Origin: a virus
Direction: 5' to 3' (one strand)
DNA: 38,013 nucleotides
Virus record (IMG/VR): IMGVR_UViG_3300013126_000093
Span: 1-38,013 of that record
Position 1 is the stretch's first letter. The number at the start of each line of letters is the position of its first letter. The position numbers and the translations under genes are program-made. Positions 1 through 7,613 of this stretch are shown one piece after another. The notes beneath the pieces are model-generated. The model saw only the letters and a list, made by a program, of their open reading frames with translations, did not search any database and had not been told where the DNA came from.

Positions 1-351
1 ACACGATTGCATGCGCTACACGGTTTCGTGTTTAATTTTTTCACAAGTTTTATGTCTGCAGACAATTTGCAGAAACTACTCAAGCTGAATCTACGTAAAC
101 TGTTTGGAGAAACTGCGTGTACCAAATTTATCATATTAGAAACAGGCGCAGACAAAGACGATGTCTTAGATGCTTATAAGGATAAGGGTTATTGGTGGAT
201 TGAAGATAAGATCACCAATGCTGTCGCAGGCCAAGAGCGGGGATTAAAATCTCTGTTAGTGGAACACGGGCATAATATGGATTATGAACATCCAGATATT
301 CCTAGAGTAAAAAACTGGAAAGAAATTTACGAGAAAATTATCGCAGAATAA
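1..351 (+). CDS. HAD-like hydrolase, C-terminal part (5' end outside window)
   Basis: The frame is open to base 1, so the start lies to the left and only the C-terminal ~117 residues are visible. The segment WWIEDK followed by N-A-V-A-G and a GL pair fits the last acidic motif of haloacid-dehalogenase-superfamily phosphatases, and the NWKEIYEKI ending is typical of phage HAD-like proteins. Such enzymes remove phosphate from small molecules or nucleotides; the substrate cannot be told because the nucleophile motif (DxD) is not in view. A TTG at 7 and an ATG at 52 are in frame but would lose the core. An AATAAATA late-promoter-like box overlaps the stop codon. Confidence 0.55.
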   Translation, partial: TRLHALHGFVFNFFTSFMSADNLQKLLKLNLRKLFGETACTKFIILETGADKDDVLDAYKDKGYWWIEDKITNAVAGQERGLKSLLVEHGHNMDYEHPDIPRVKNWKEIYEKIIAE

Positions 352-354
352 ATA
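347..354 (+). promoter_or_regulatory. T4-type late promoter box AATAAATA
   Basis: AATAAATA matches the NATAAATA late-promoter consensus known from T4-like phages. It overlaps the stop of the HAD-like gene and lies 56 bases before the start of the coiled-coil gene at 411, leaving a normal leader with the ribosome site AAGGAG. The role is inferred from the motif and its position. Confidence 0.4.
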
Positions 355-410
355 TTCCTGCGTGTGAGGCGATCTGAGCTAGGCCTAAATCAACCCTTAA
401 GGAGATTTAG

Positions 411-1277
411 ATGCAGGCCAGAACAAAGAAAGAACAGGTAGCAGCCCCTGAAGAGAAGTCCGAAATGGAAATGATCAAAGAGCTGCAAGAAGAACTGCGC
501 TTCTTGCGTGAGCAACGTACGGCTAAAAGCGCAGATCCAGAACAGATCCAGAAGCAACAAGAATTGATTGCTAAAAATACCAGACGTGCTTGGGACTCCG
601 AGGCTCTGGTGCAGTTCAATGTGGCTCAGGTTCAAGTTGCCAGAAGCATCGTTGAAGAAAATGTCACAGACGCTATGCAGAGCTATACCATCAACGCAGG
701 CGGCAATCGTGAATTGATTATGCGTACCACAGACGATGTTTATCGTAATCGTATGATGATGCTAACTCAGCTAAATGCTCAGAACCCAATGCAGGCTCTG
801 TTTCAAGATTCTATGATAACCAAAACAAAACTTGAATATCTACATCATAGAAATCACGTCAACGAAGAAATGGTCACCATAGTACAGGAAATGGCTGCTG
901 CCATTCGTGCCATAGGTGATGTATCAGAACGTTTCTATACATTGAACGAATATATGGTAGAACACTGCGATGACGTTTCAGATGAAAATGCTCGTTGGTT
1001 TGACGGAGAGCTGCAATCTATGATGGTAGAGGCCGCACAGGAATCAAATTCATTGCGTGTAGAGATGTCAGAAACTGAAACAGATATCTTACTCAAAGCA
1101 GCAGAGCTTAACAAGCTAGAGATTAGGGCATTGGCTGGTTTGGCAGATAGCCTAGGCGAACACCTACAGGAATGTCAGGAACACGGTAATGAACTACGCG
1201 ATGAAGTTATTAATTTGCGTGAAAAAGTAGATGGTACACAAAAACGTATCGCTAATCGTATCGCACCATCAAAATGA
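411..1277 (+). CDS. coiled-coil protein of unknown function
   Basis: 288 residues, strongly helical and charged. Residues ~17-40 (EMEMIKELQEELRFLREQ) and the C-terminal ~60 residues show heptad spacing of Leu/Ile/Met typical of coiled coils; the middle is rich in Met, Gln and Glu. No catalytic motif, signal peptide or membrane segment is visible. The start is well set by AAGGAG nine bases upstream of the ATG. It overlaps the next small membrane protein by an ATGA junction, so the two are probably translated together. A structural or scaffold-like role is possible, but I do not recognise the family. Confidence 0.75.
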   Translation: MQARTKKEQVAAPEEKSEMEMIKELQEELRFLREQRTAKSADPEQIQKQQELIAKNTRRAWDSEALVQFNVAQVQVARSIVEENVTDAMQSYTINAGGNRELIMRTTDDVYRNRMMMLTQLNAQNPMQALFQDSMITKTKLEYLHHRNHVNEEMVTIVQEMAAAIRAIGDVSERFYTLNEYMVEHCDDVSDENARWFDGELQSMMVEAAQESNSLRVEMSETETDILLKAAELNKLEIRALAGLADSLGEHLQECQEHGNELRDEVINLREKVDGTQKRIANRIAPSK

Positions 1278-1474
1278 TATTTCCGGACAAACCTAAGCCA
1301 CCGTGGCAGTATGCTCAACCTAAAACTGTAAATGTTCGTAAGGTCATAGAATCTATCAAAGAAAAACCCAAGAAAGAATCTAAACCTTTGAGCTACTATC
1401 GTGACTATGTTGAGTTCGCTGTAATCTGCGTGGGTTTCTACTTTTGGGTTCAATATTGGATACAGTTTCAATAA
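1274..1474 (+). CDS. small single-pass membrane protein
   Basis: 66 residues. The first ~40 are hydrophilic, Pro/Lys-rich (PDKPKPPW, KEKPKKESKP), then residues ~46-64 form one hydrophobic aromatic segment (VEFAVICVGFYFWVQYWI) close to the C terminus, as in a tail-anchored protein. Translation is probably coupled to the upstream coiled-coil gene through the ATGA overlap. Function unknown. Confidence 0.6.
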   Translation: MIFPDKPKPPWQYAQPKTVNVRKVIESIKEKPKKESKPLSYYRDYVEFAVICVGFYFWVQYWIQFQ

Positions 1475-1704
1475 TATTTGATGACCTAACTATAGATCTA
1501 GTGCTGCCTTTTCGTCGTTGGAGTCGTATTCGACGGATCAGGAATGCACTTAGATCTATACGTCGCGATTATCCGCAGATCAAATACACTTCTCAAAGAC
1601 AGAATCAAATCATCACGGTAGAATTTTATTCCGAGATAGATCTATTTCAATTTATGTTGGTATGGCCGGCTAGATTGCCTAAGTGGCGCCGTGTCATCTC
1701 ATAA
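1444..1704 (+). CDS. small basic protein, start uncertain
   Basis: Open frame of 86 residues with an Arg-rich stretch (RRWSRIRRIRNALRSIRR) and a C-terminal half with a beta-like pattern. There is no ATG near the front; possible starts are TTG at 1444 or 1456 and GTG at 1501, so the 31-base overlap with the upstream gene may be an artefact of the longest start. Its 3' end overlaps the convergent amidotransferase-like gene by 11 bases. Function unknown; I accept it because it fills the gap on the coding strand of its neighbours. Confidence 0.45.
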   Translation: MGSILDTVSIIFDDLTIDLVLPFRRWSRIRRIRNALRSIRRDYPQIKYTSQRQNQIITVEFYSEIDLFQFMLVWPARLPKWRRVIS

Positions 1705-2329
1705 GTCTGTCTACAAAATCTAACAATAACTTATTGTGAGTACCTCGATGCCAATGTTGAGGCATCCAGGTATAATAGTCATACCAATCTTGTTGGCTTT
1801 CCGGATGACAGCCTATCAGCCCAACTTTCCCTTGTATAACAGCCATAGGATCGCTATTGCTATAGGTAGCCACAACGTCCATATTATCGCCAATAATAGC
1901 ACAGCCGTCATAGAAATACATCCTTTCTAATTGCCCTTGCCAGGTGACCAGCTGTCCTTTGGCGTGAGGGCGTCTTGTATCTGTGTTGGGACGTTTGATG
2001 TATTGTTCAACTCTGGTGCCTGGATCAAGTATATCAAAGTAGTAATGACTAGCCCAATAAGCCCCCAAACAAATCCCGAGGTACTTGCCACCGTCCTTGA
2101 CCCAACTACGTATGGTATCAACATGCCTATCGAGAACAACATCAAATCTGTCACTATCACCAAAACCTCCTGGGAAACATACACAATCTACATCGTCGAA
2201 GTATATATCTTCTATGTCGTGCTTGGTGAATATTTTAAATCGATAGTGTGGGGATAAAGACTGTATGATTCCGTTTACAGACTGCACGGAACATAATGGA
2301 TGATGTACAAATATCGCTATAGTCTTCAT
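1694..2329 (-). CDS. class I glutamine-amidotransferase-like protein (BPL_N/GATase1 fold)
   Basis: 211 residues. The pattern FPGGFGDSDRFD, then GGKYLGICLGAYWA with a nucleophile Cys in a GxCxG elbow, and late GCHPES with the His-x-Glu pair gives the Cys-His-Glu layout of class I glutamine amidotransferase-like folds; the GICLGAYWA elbow most resembles the N-terminal domain of biotin-protein-ligase-like proteins. Such domains release ammonia from glutamine or act as related hydrolases; the partner is not evident here. Length fits a stand-alone domain. It is the last gene of the leftward set, separated from the upstream gene by a structured intergenic element (2354-2440). Confidence 0.7.
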   Translation of the reverse strand: MKTIAIFVHHPLCSVQSVNGIIQSLSPHYRFKIFTKHDIEDIYFDDVDCVCFPGGFGDSDRFDVVLDRHVDTIRSWVKDGGKYLGICLGAYWASHYYFDILDPGTRVEQYIKRPNTDTRRPHAKGQLVTWQGQLERMYFYDGCAIIGDNMDVVATYSNSDPMAVIQGKVGLIGCHPESQQDWYDYYTWMPQHWHRGTHNKLLLDFVDRLMR

Positions 2330-2353
2330 ATAGCCTAAAAATAGTGCTCACTT

Positions 2354-2440
2354 AGAACGCCATTCCGGGGCACGACTCCCATAACGCTCTGCCCAGCAGC
2401 CGGGCACACCTATGTAACGATAACGTCCTAAGGTAGGTGT
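2354..2440. other. structured intergenic element with a 23S rRNA helix-69-like segment
   Basis: Three directly abutting inverted repeats: AGAACG (2354-2359) with CGCTCT (2385-2390, one G-U), TGCCC (2390-2394) with GGGCA (2402-2406), and ACACCTA (2406-2412) with TAGGTGT (2434-2440). The loop of the third contains, on the + strand, GTAACGATAACG directly followed by TCCTAAGGTAG (2414-2436). Against the universally conserved 23S rRNA segment around helix 69/71 (E. coli ~1910-1934) it differs by one substitution and one missing G. In the direction of the flanking genes (minus) the transcript would be complementary to the rRNA. Function unknown. Confidence 0.5.
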
Positions 2441-3555
2441 TAGTTTTGCTTCTCGATAGTATAATCTGCTTCTGTACTATCGGGATAGCGTGTGGTTAAT
2501 TTATTTAGAACATCGGCGCGGCTTTCACCTTCGATACGTGCAGTACGACCCGATGCTATCTGTGTGACCAAATAGGTTCCTGGACCGTCGTTAGCATCTG
2601 CTTCTGGTTCATCATCTTTCTTCTTTTCTTCACCGGACGCAAAAGACAAAGGAAACTTTTGTTTTAGATCAGATATAGCTGCATTGACATCATAACCGCC
2701 TTTGGCAACGTCTTTGCTGGCCGCAGAGATTTCTCCTGCATTGGCTTTCAATCCTGCCACGATCTTTTTCATCAATCCGGGAAACAGTTCAGCGAACACA
2801 CTGTCCTTTCTCACTGTTTGATTACCGTTGTTGATTTGATCTGTTGGGGCGTGGATCTGCCATTTACCGTTGACATCATCTACATTGTCTTTGTCTATGA
2901 CGCTGATGATAGGACCATCTGGTGCATAGCGTTCAAACCAACGAGCGCCGGAACTAGAACCTGTACAGAAAGATGCTTGGAATCCCGCTGAGTTATTGAA
3001 TGTATAACAGCTACCGTAGTTGAAAGGAACTACTACTAGGAATCGTTCATCATCGACTATGGTGATTTCTTTCTTTTCACGCTTGTGTTTTTCTATGACT
3101 TCTGCGTCTTTGATACGCTGTAGCTCATCTCTATATTCTCTACTCTGTGTTATACTCTGTATCTGGCGCAGGCTTTTAAATTTATTGAAATCCTGATGGG
3201 GTTCTTTAAGTTTGCCGCGGATGCTCAGTGCTTTCCAAGCTCCTAGAGCATCACCACCTTCGCCGTTGATATCTTCATAGTCAACATTGCCGTTAACATA
3301 CAGACGAGTCAGCCAATCGTCAAACTTACCATCTGCGGAGATGTCACCGTAGTCTGTGCTTCTAAGACTGTCATCTAACACTTCACTCCACAGTTTAAGA
3401 ATCTGTTCATCTGAGGGTTTGGTGCCCATAGCAGCTACTTTGTTCTTTGGCAGGGTATGATCGTGGCGCATAGCTATGCCCAACATCTTGATCATCTTAG
3501 GATCTTTGAGTTTGGCCGCGATGTTGGCTTCTATGATAATTTGATCTAGTTTCAT
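2440..3555 (-). CDS. probable virion-associated protein of unknown function
   Basis: 371 residues. The N terminus MKLDQIIIEA resembles T4 capsid-targeting peptides. A central block, residues ~165-235, contains YGSCYTF, then FCTGSSSGARWFERY followed by DGPI and an acidic run; this aromatic/Cys pattern is one I associate with proteins shared by large environmental phages, function unassigned. The C-terminal third is Lys/Asp-rich and probably flexible, ending in a small beta-like domain. It overlaps the preceding gene (3552-4421) by an ATGA junction, indicating coupled translation. An internal-head role is inferred only from the N terminus. Confidence 0.7.
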   Translation of the reverse strand: MKLDQIIIEANIAAKLKDPKMIKMLGIAMRHDHTLPKNKVAAMGTKPSDEQILKLWSEVLDDSLRSTDYGDISADGKFDDWLTRLYVNGNVDYEDINGEGGDALGAWKALSIRGKLKEPHQDFNKFKSLRQIQSITQSREYRDELQRIKDAEVIEKHKREKKEITIVDDERFLVVVPFNYGSCYTFNNSAGFQASFCTGSSSGARWFERYAPDGPIISVIDKDNVDDVNGKWQIHAPTDQINNGNQTVRKDSVFAELFPGLMKKIVAGLKANAGEISAASKDVAKGGYDVNAAISDLKQKFPLSFASGEEKKKDDEPEADANDGPGTYLVTQIASGRTARIEGESRADVLNKLTTRYPDSTEADYTIEKQN

Positions 3556-4421
3556 CCTGTGATCAATGCCCTTTTAAAAAATCCTAGTACAGTGCTGAGT
3601 TTCTTTTGATCACCGTTGGCTAGGTCTTTCAATAACTGCTGAGGACCTTCGCTCTGCTGTGCTGAATAACTGCTGCTGTAACCTTTGGTTATGTTGCCAG
3701 TTTGATCCGGGTAATGATGGCTGGCCGCCATCAGCACTGCTATATTGATAGCAGATCTCACTGATCCAGGTGTGTCAGCTGAGGTACCGCTTTCCAATGC
3801 TTCTATGGCCTGTTGTAGATTTTCTACCTGAGATAGTTTACGTTTGGCTTTGTCGAAGGCATCGTTCTTGATCTGATTAGCGATGTGACCTTTGATATCT
3901 GCTATGGCAGCTTGTATGGCTTTGGTCCATAGCGGTTTGAATTTCTTCATCAACATCTCTTGATCCATCTTTGGCTCTATGCCTGCTTTGGCATCACTGC
4001 GTTTCTTTTGTTTGTCGTCTACAGCAGATGTGTTACGACCAACATAGAACTTCTGTAGTTTGCCAATGTTGGTTTTGAGGAAATCTAGGATATTACCTCC
4101 TCTACCATCTGATGTGGTTTCAACTGGTCCGCCTGTGCTGCTGACAGCATCATAGGTATCTCTGCGAGATCTGATAGCACCAGCGCCCTTAGATCCTACG
4201 ACAATGACCCAACTGCCGCGATAGGGATCTTTGAGTTCATTCCACGAAATCTTATCTACCTGTCTGTAATCCTGATCGTGAGCCAATTTCATATCTTTGT
4301 GTAGATAAGTTATGACTTCTTGACCTCCTGGAGTACCGGAGATGAGACTCAGGGAAGTTGAAGCTTCGTCAACGTAGCTTTCTAGTAGATCTGCGAAAAT
4401 TTTATAACCGTTGGTCTGCAT
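3552..4421 (-). CDS. probable virion-associated protein of unknown function
   Basis: 289 residues from the ATG at 4421, chosen because it directly follows the TAA of the nuclease gene; the longer frame to 4469 would overlap that gene by 47 bases. The N terminus (GYKIFADLLESYVDEA) is amphipathic and resembles the capsid-targeting type seen in its neighbours. Residues ~60-80 (SWVIVVGSKGAGAIRSRR) and the Ala/Lys-rich helical second half give no known catalytic motif. It precedes and overlaps 2440-3555. Function unknown; the association with virion genes is by position and N terminus. Confidence 0.7.
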   Translation of the reverse strand: MQTNGYKIFADLLESYVDEASTSLSLISGTPGGQEVITYLHKDMKLAHDQDYRQVDKISWNELKDPYRGSWVIVVGSKGAGAIRSRRDTYDAVSSTGGPVETTSDGRGGNILDFLKTNIGKLQKFYVGRNTSAVDDKQKKRSDAKAGIEPKMDQEMLMKKFKPLWTKAIQAAIADIKGHIANQIKNDAFDKAKRKLSQVENLQQAIEALESGTSADTPGSVRSAINIAVLMAASHHYPDQTGNITKGYSSSYSAQQSEGPQQLLKDLANGDQKKLSTVLGFFKRALITG

Positions 4422-4422
4422 A

Positions 4423-4863
4423 TTAGTTACACCAGCTTTGTTTAGCCTCACCAAAATATTCACGTGCAAATCCGTTGGCGATCAATGCCTGACGCACACT
4501 TTGTCCATTGACGATGATATCACCTAGAACTCTACCGCCAAATTTATCCCAACCGTACAGAGTAACCCGAAATTGTTGTCCCTTTGACACGAGATTTTTG
4601 GTAAAAGCGGAGGCAGCTTCACCTCGCTGGGCTTCACTGGCGCACTGGGCTCTGTGGCCTTTTTCTGGGGTATCGACTCCATAAATTCGGACGGCAAGCT
4701 CAGGTTTAAGCGGCTGTGGTAAAAAGGGAGCGGCGATAACAATAGTATCGCCATCACTCACTCTTAGTATTTGTGCATCATAGGTCACACCCTTTGGTGC
4801 TTTTTGTGCGTAGGCTGGCATTACAACGGCCAAGGCCAGGGCTAGAAATAGATATAGTTTCAT
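4423..4863 (-). CDS. secreted staphylococcal-nuclease-like (thermonuclease) enzyme
   Basis: 146 residues. Residues 1-20 (MKLYLFLALALAVVMPAYAQ) form a signal peptide with an AYA cleavage site. The mature part has the SNase pattern: RVSDGDTIVI, then RIYGVDTPE with the first catalytic Arg and calcium-binding Asp, and FGGRVLGDI with the second catalytic Arg. It should cleave DNA or RNA using calcium in the periplasm or outside the cell. The ATG at 4863 starts the signal peptide; a TTG at 4875 is in frame but adds residues before it. A TATAAATA late box lies 24 bases upstream. A late-expressed exported nuclease could degrade host nucleic acid at lysis or act from the virion. Confidence 0.8.
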   Translation of the reverse strand: MKLYLFLALALAVVMPAYAQKAPKGVTYDAQILRVSDGDTIVIAAPFLPQPLKPELAVRIYGVDTPEKGHRAQCASEAQRGEAASAFTKNLVSKGQQFRVTLYGWDKFGGRVLGDIIVNGQSVRQALIANGFAREYFGEAKQSWCN

Positions 4864-4886
4864 AAGAAATCCCAAATAATATACTA

Positions 4887-4894
4887 TATTTATA
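4887..4894 (-). promoter_or_regulatory. T4-type late promoter TATAAATA
   Basis: A perfect match to the T4 late-promoter octamer on the minus strand, 24 bases before the start of the nuclease gene and overlapping the 3' end of the upstream gene 4890-5513. Confidence 0.5.
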
Positions 4895-5513
4895 CTGTCT
4901 TTTCCGTATACTCAGCTTTTGTCCAACCCAGTAAAAACTCTGCTTTCCAATGGTTCTGATCAAAGCCCTGTAGGTGTTGCCATTGATCTCTGCAGTCCCA
5001 AACACGACGAGCAGCATCTCTCCAATCTATATGTCTCACCCGCCACTCGAATCCTATCATTCTATTTTTAAAATAATCGTAATCACAGTGATCGTATTCT
5101 ACGTGCAGAACTTCAAAAACTGTACCATCTTCAGTGACAGCATCTAGAGCAAAGTCAAAACCCCATTTTCTTTTTGATCTGATTAGATAGTCAGCCACGG
5201 GCAGCGTTTTCTTTATCTCTAATAGTTGTTCTAGTGCTTCTCTTTCGTAGTTGCAACGGCAGAGAAACATACTGTGATCCAGTATAAGATCTGGATAAGG
5301 TTTGTCTAATTCAAACCAAGGCTGTTGCCAGCAGCAGTGATTCAGGATGCCGTGATCTATGGGATAGTTCATAGCTGCGTAGAATTTCTGTTCAGCGATG
5401 TTTAACTCAAATCCGTCTTTGTCATAGTAACGAAAATCATCAGTTGAGAATCCCGTGATTGGTATTTCGCAGCAGGGATTGCTCATCAGCGTGACATTGT
5501 GTCTTTTAAACAT
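4890..5513 (-). CDS. conserved-looking phage protein, unknown function
   Basis: 207 residues from the ATG at 5513, which overlaps the TAA of the tail-fibre gene by one base; the longer frame to 5636 would run inside the fibre gene. Rich in aromatic residues, Cys and His (NHCCWQQPWFELDKPYPD, MFLCRCNYERE, HCDYDYF, WRDAARRVWDCRDQW). The segment KRKWGFDFALDAVTEDGTVFEVLHVEYDH has an acidic/basic spacing that could fit a nuclease-like or metal-binding fold, but I cannot assign it. The position directly after the tail fibre suggests a fibre-assembly or tail-associated protein. Confidence 0.65.
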   Translation of the reverse strand: MFKRHNVTLMSNPCCEIPITGFSTDDFRYYDKDGFELNIAEQKFYAAMNYPIDHGILNHCCWQQPWFELDKPYPDLILDHSMFLCRCNYEREALEQLLEIKKTLPVADYLIRSKRKWGFDFALDAVTEDGTVFEVLHVEYDHCDYDYFKNRMIGFEWRVRHIDWRDAARRVWDCRDQWQHLQGFDQNHWKAEFLLGWTKAEYTEKTV

Positions 5514-7165
5514 TAGGTCATCTCTAAAATAGCACTGTAAACCTGATCCATAGTGACTCCTCCGATCTCTACCCAGGCAGATCCTGTGTAGATAGTCATA
5601 TAGGGTAAATTCAATCCTTTGCTCAATGGATCCCAATTACTGCCATCGGCCAATGCTATCTGTCCTGCTGCTTTGCCTGCTGGTTCTGCTGTGAGTTGAG
5701 GCATAGACAGTGTTCCATTGGCGTTCAGTGCTGTGCTGGCGGGCTTGTCAGAGAGATCGTTGTAGCTGCCGCTGAAACCGTTTATGGTTATATTGCCGTC
5801 TGTGTCACTGCTGGTCGTGATGCCTGTACCGCCAACGAACTTTATTAGGTTGTCGCTGTTGACAGCTCTCTGGGTAGAATCGTCTGCGGCTATATTCCAC
5901 GCATAGGTTCCTGCTAGGTTAGGTTTGTCTGTGAGATCATTCCAGCTGACTGTGGTTAGGAATCCTCTAGTGGTTACAAATGATTCTGTGGCTAATCCAA
6001 TTAACGCCGAGCTAGTTATATAACCAGCACCGTTGGTTAACTCATTGGTATTGGTAGGTATCGTGGGCCTATTGGTAAGATCTGTATAGCTGCCGCTGAA
6101 CAATGCGGGCTTATTGGCTATAATCGACCAATCAACTGATGTAAGATATCCTTGGCTGGTTACGAACGATTCTGTGGCATATCCTGACAGAGCACTGGTG
6201 GTTATATATCCCTGTGTGGTAACATAACTCTGTGTGGCATAACTGCTAAGGTCAGGCCCTGTGATGGTAATTTTACCTTCCGTATCGGTGGTGATTGTGA
6301 TTCCGGTATTGCCTTGAAACCTCAGTGTTTCGCCGTTTGAAATTTCTCTAAGGGTGCTGTCATCTCCTGCGACATTAAAAGCATAGGGATTTTCTACGTT
6401 ATTTGTAATAACTGTGGTTCCGCCTCCACCGCCACCTTGCCCTAACAATCCAGACGCATCTGACAGTTGATTGATATCGGTGGGTATTGTTGGTTTATTG
6501 GTTAGATCTACATAGCTACCAGAAAACAGTGTAGGTCTATTCGTTAAGTCATTATAGCTGCCAGAAAATAATGTTGGTTTGTTGGTTAGATCGTTATAAG
6601 ACCCGCTGAACAATGAAGGTCTGTTTGTTAGATCAGTATAGCTACCGCTGGTAGCCACTGTGGCTAAACTAGGTTTGCTGGTCACATCATTCCAACTAAC
6701 CGTGGTCAAGTATCCTCTTGTGGTAACATATGATTCGGTGGCGTACCCAGTTAATGCCGAACTGGTAATATAACCTGCACCGTTGGTCAACTGATTATTG
6801 TTAGTTGGGACCGTTGGCTTATCTGTTAAATCTGAATAACTGCCGGATGTGGCCACAGTGGCAAACGTTGGTTTACCTGATACACTGCTGTATGGTACTG
6901 AAGCAACACTGATGATTTGATTAGCGATACTGATGGTAGTACCGTCTACTTTGACACCACCTTTGACCGTGGTCGAAGCTGTAGGCAGTATGTAGTTACC
7001 TCCGCCTCCTCCGCCTCCAGAGATCACTGTGCCGCCAGGTGTAACACCATCGCCTATACGCAGGTCTCCTAATTCTTCACTGTAGTATATTACGCCCAGA
7101 TCGGCAACAAATTCGTCGGCATCTGCTCCCGGGACTCTACCTGCTTTGATTTTATAGATGGTCAT
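5513..7165 (-). CDS. tail fibre protein built from internal repeats
   Basis: 550 residues. The N terminus (MTIYKIKAGRV, then LRIGDGVTPGG and a Gly run) resembles the entry domain of phage fibre and tropism proteins. The body carries seven copies of SGSYxDLTNxPT-type units, four of them in tandem with 14-residue spacing, plus duplicated larger blocks (LTNGAGYITSSAL, WNDxTxKP, the ADDSTxR and GITxTxDTxGxITI segments). Such repeats form trimeric fibre shafts. The C-terminal region (ALADGSNWDPL, TIYTGSAWVEIGG) resembles fibre tip domains. It should recognise the host surface. A GATAAATA late box lies five bases before the ATG. Confidence 0.85.
   Translation of the reverse strand: MTIYKIKAGRVPGADADEFVADLGVIYYSEELGDLRIGDGVTPGGTVISGGGGGGGNYILPTASTTVKGGVKVDGTTISIANQIISVASVPYSSVSGKPTFATVATSGSYSDLTDKPTVPTNNNQLTNGAGYITSSALTGYATESYVTTRGYLTTVSWNDVTSKPSLATVATSGSYTDLTNRPSLFSGSYNDLTNKPTLFSGSYNDLTNRPTLFSGSYVDLTNKPTIPTDINQLSDASGLLGQGGGGGGTTVITNNVENPYAFNVAGDDSTLREISNGETLRFQGNTGITITTDTEGKITITGPDLSSYATQSYVTTQGYITTSALSGYATESFVTSQGYLTSVDWSIIANKPALFSGSYTDLTNRPTIPTNTNELTNGAGYITSSALIGLATESFVTTRGFLTTVSWNDLTDKPNLAGTYAWNIAADDSTQRAVNSDNLIKFVGGTGITTSSDTDGNITINGFSGSYNDLSDKPASTALNANGTLSMPQLTAEPAGKAAGQIALADGSNWDPLSKGLNLPYMTIYTGSAWVEIGGVTMDQVYSAILEMT
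6490..6650 (-). repeat. tandem repeats in the tail-fibre gene (about 42 bp unit)
   Basis: Four consecutive units coding for SGSYxDLTNxPTLF-like 14-residue repeats. The amino acid pattern is nearly constant while the DNA copies differ in third positions (for example ggtctattcg and ggtttgttgg), so the repeats are old or kept apart by silent changes. Three further units lie outside the tandem block. Confidence 0.75.
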
Positions 7166-7170
7166 ACCAA

Positions 7171-7178
7171 TATTTATC
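7171..7178 (-). promoter_or_regulatory. late-promoter-like GATAAATA before the tail fibre
   Basis: GATAAATA on the minus strand, preceded by CC as in the copy before 9603. The last A is only five bases from the fibre ATG, so if the start site lies at the usual distance the message would begin at or next to the start codon. Confidence 0.4.
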
Positions 7179-7208
7179 GGAAGACCTATTTTGGAATTAT
7201 GTTAGTGT

Positions 7209-7448
7209 TTATCTACGAAAGATAGGATTTTGGGGATTATGCTCAGTTTCGTCTTGTGTGAGCTTGTTGATGATAGGAGATTCTTTACCTTGATCGGCTT
7301 TTTTCAATTCGATATCCTGCTGCAGAGGGGGCACCATCACAGGATTAGGATCCTTTTCTTCGGGATTTTTTGCGGGATTCTCTGAAGATTCTCCATCTAG
7401 TTTATCAATGATATCGGCCAATGCCCGCATAAATTCAGCTGCTCTCAT
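7209..7448 (-). CDS. small acidic Pro/Asn-rich protein
   Basis: 79 residues. The N-terminal helix (MRAAEFMRALADIIDKLDG) is followed by a Pro/Glu/Asn-rich linker and a C-terminal Gln/Asn-rich tail (HNPQNPIFRR), which looks disordered. It sits directly upstream of the tail fibre on the same strand, 43 bases apart, so a tail-associated or fibre-adaptor role is possible. An ACTAAATA box lies six bases before its ATG. No known domain recognised. Confidence 0.6.
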   Translation of the reverse strand: MRAAEFMRALADIIDKLDGESSENPAKNPEEKDPNPVMVPPLQQDIELKKADQGKESPIINKLTQDETEHNPQNPIFRR

Positions 7449-7454
7449 AATGTA

Positions 7455-7462
7455 TATTTAGT
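7455..7462 (-). promoter_or_regulatory. late-promoter-like ACTAAATA
   Basis: TAAATA-type box on the minus strand, six bases from the ATG of 7209-7448 and overlapping the stop codon of the Cys-rich gene. One of six boxes in this window placed only 4-7 bases before a start codon. Confidence 0.3.
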
Positions 7463-7613
7463 TGTGATTTAAATCCTGATCGTTTTCTGCTTGACAGTGG
7501 ACGCAGGCACATTCCGGGCAGTGATCGCAGGTTTCGTCTATACAACTATGTCCACAATGAGCTGCGTGTCCACAGTGATTACAGTTAAATTCAAATTGTT
7601 CTGTCTTTGTCAT
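7458..7613 (-). CDS. 51-residue Cys/His-rich protein, probably zinc-binding
   Basis: Read from the sequence as ATG at 7613 to TAA at 7458. It has nine Cys and six His in 51 residues: CNHCGH, HCGHSC, CDHCPECACVHC. The CxxC pairs suggest a small zinc-binding module or metal-binding peptide. The start is supported by GGAGGAGCGA three bases upstream, the same GGAGCGA ribosome site that marks the right-hand region, and it is the only clear example on the minus strand. It overlaps the end of the upstream Cys-containing gene by 23 bases. Function unknown. Confidence 0.65.
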   Translation of the reverse strand: MTKTEQFEFNCNHCGHAAHCGHSCIDETCDHCPECACVHCQAENDQDLNHN

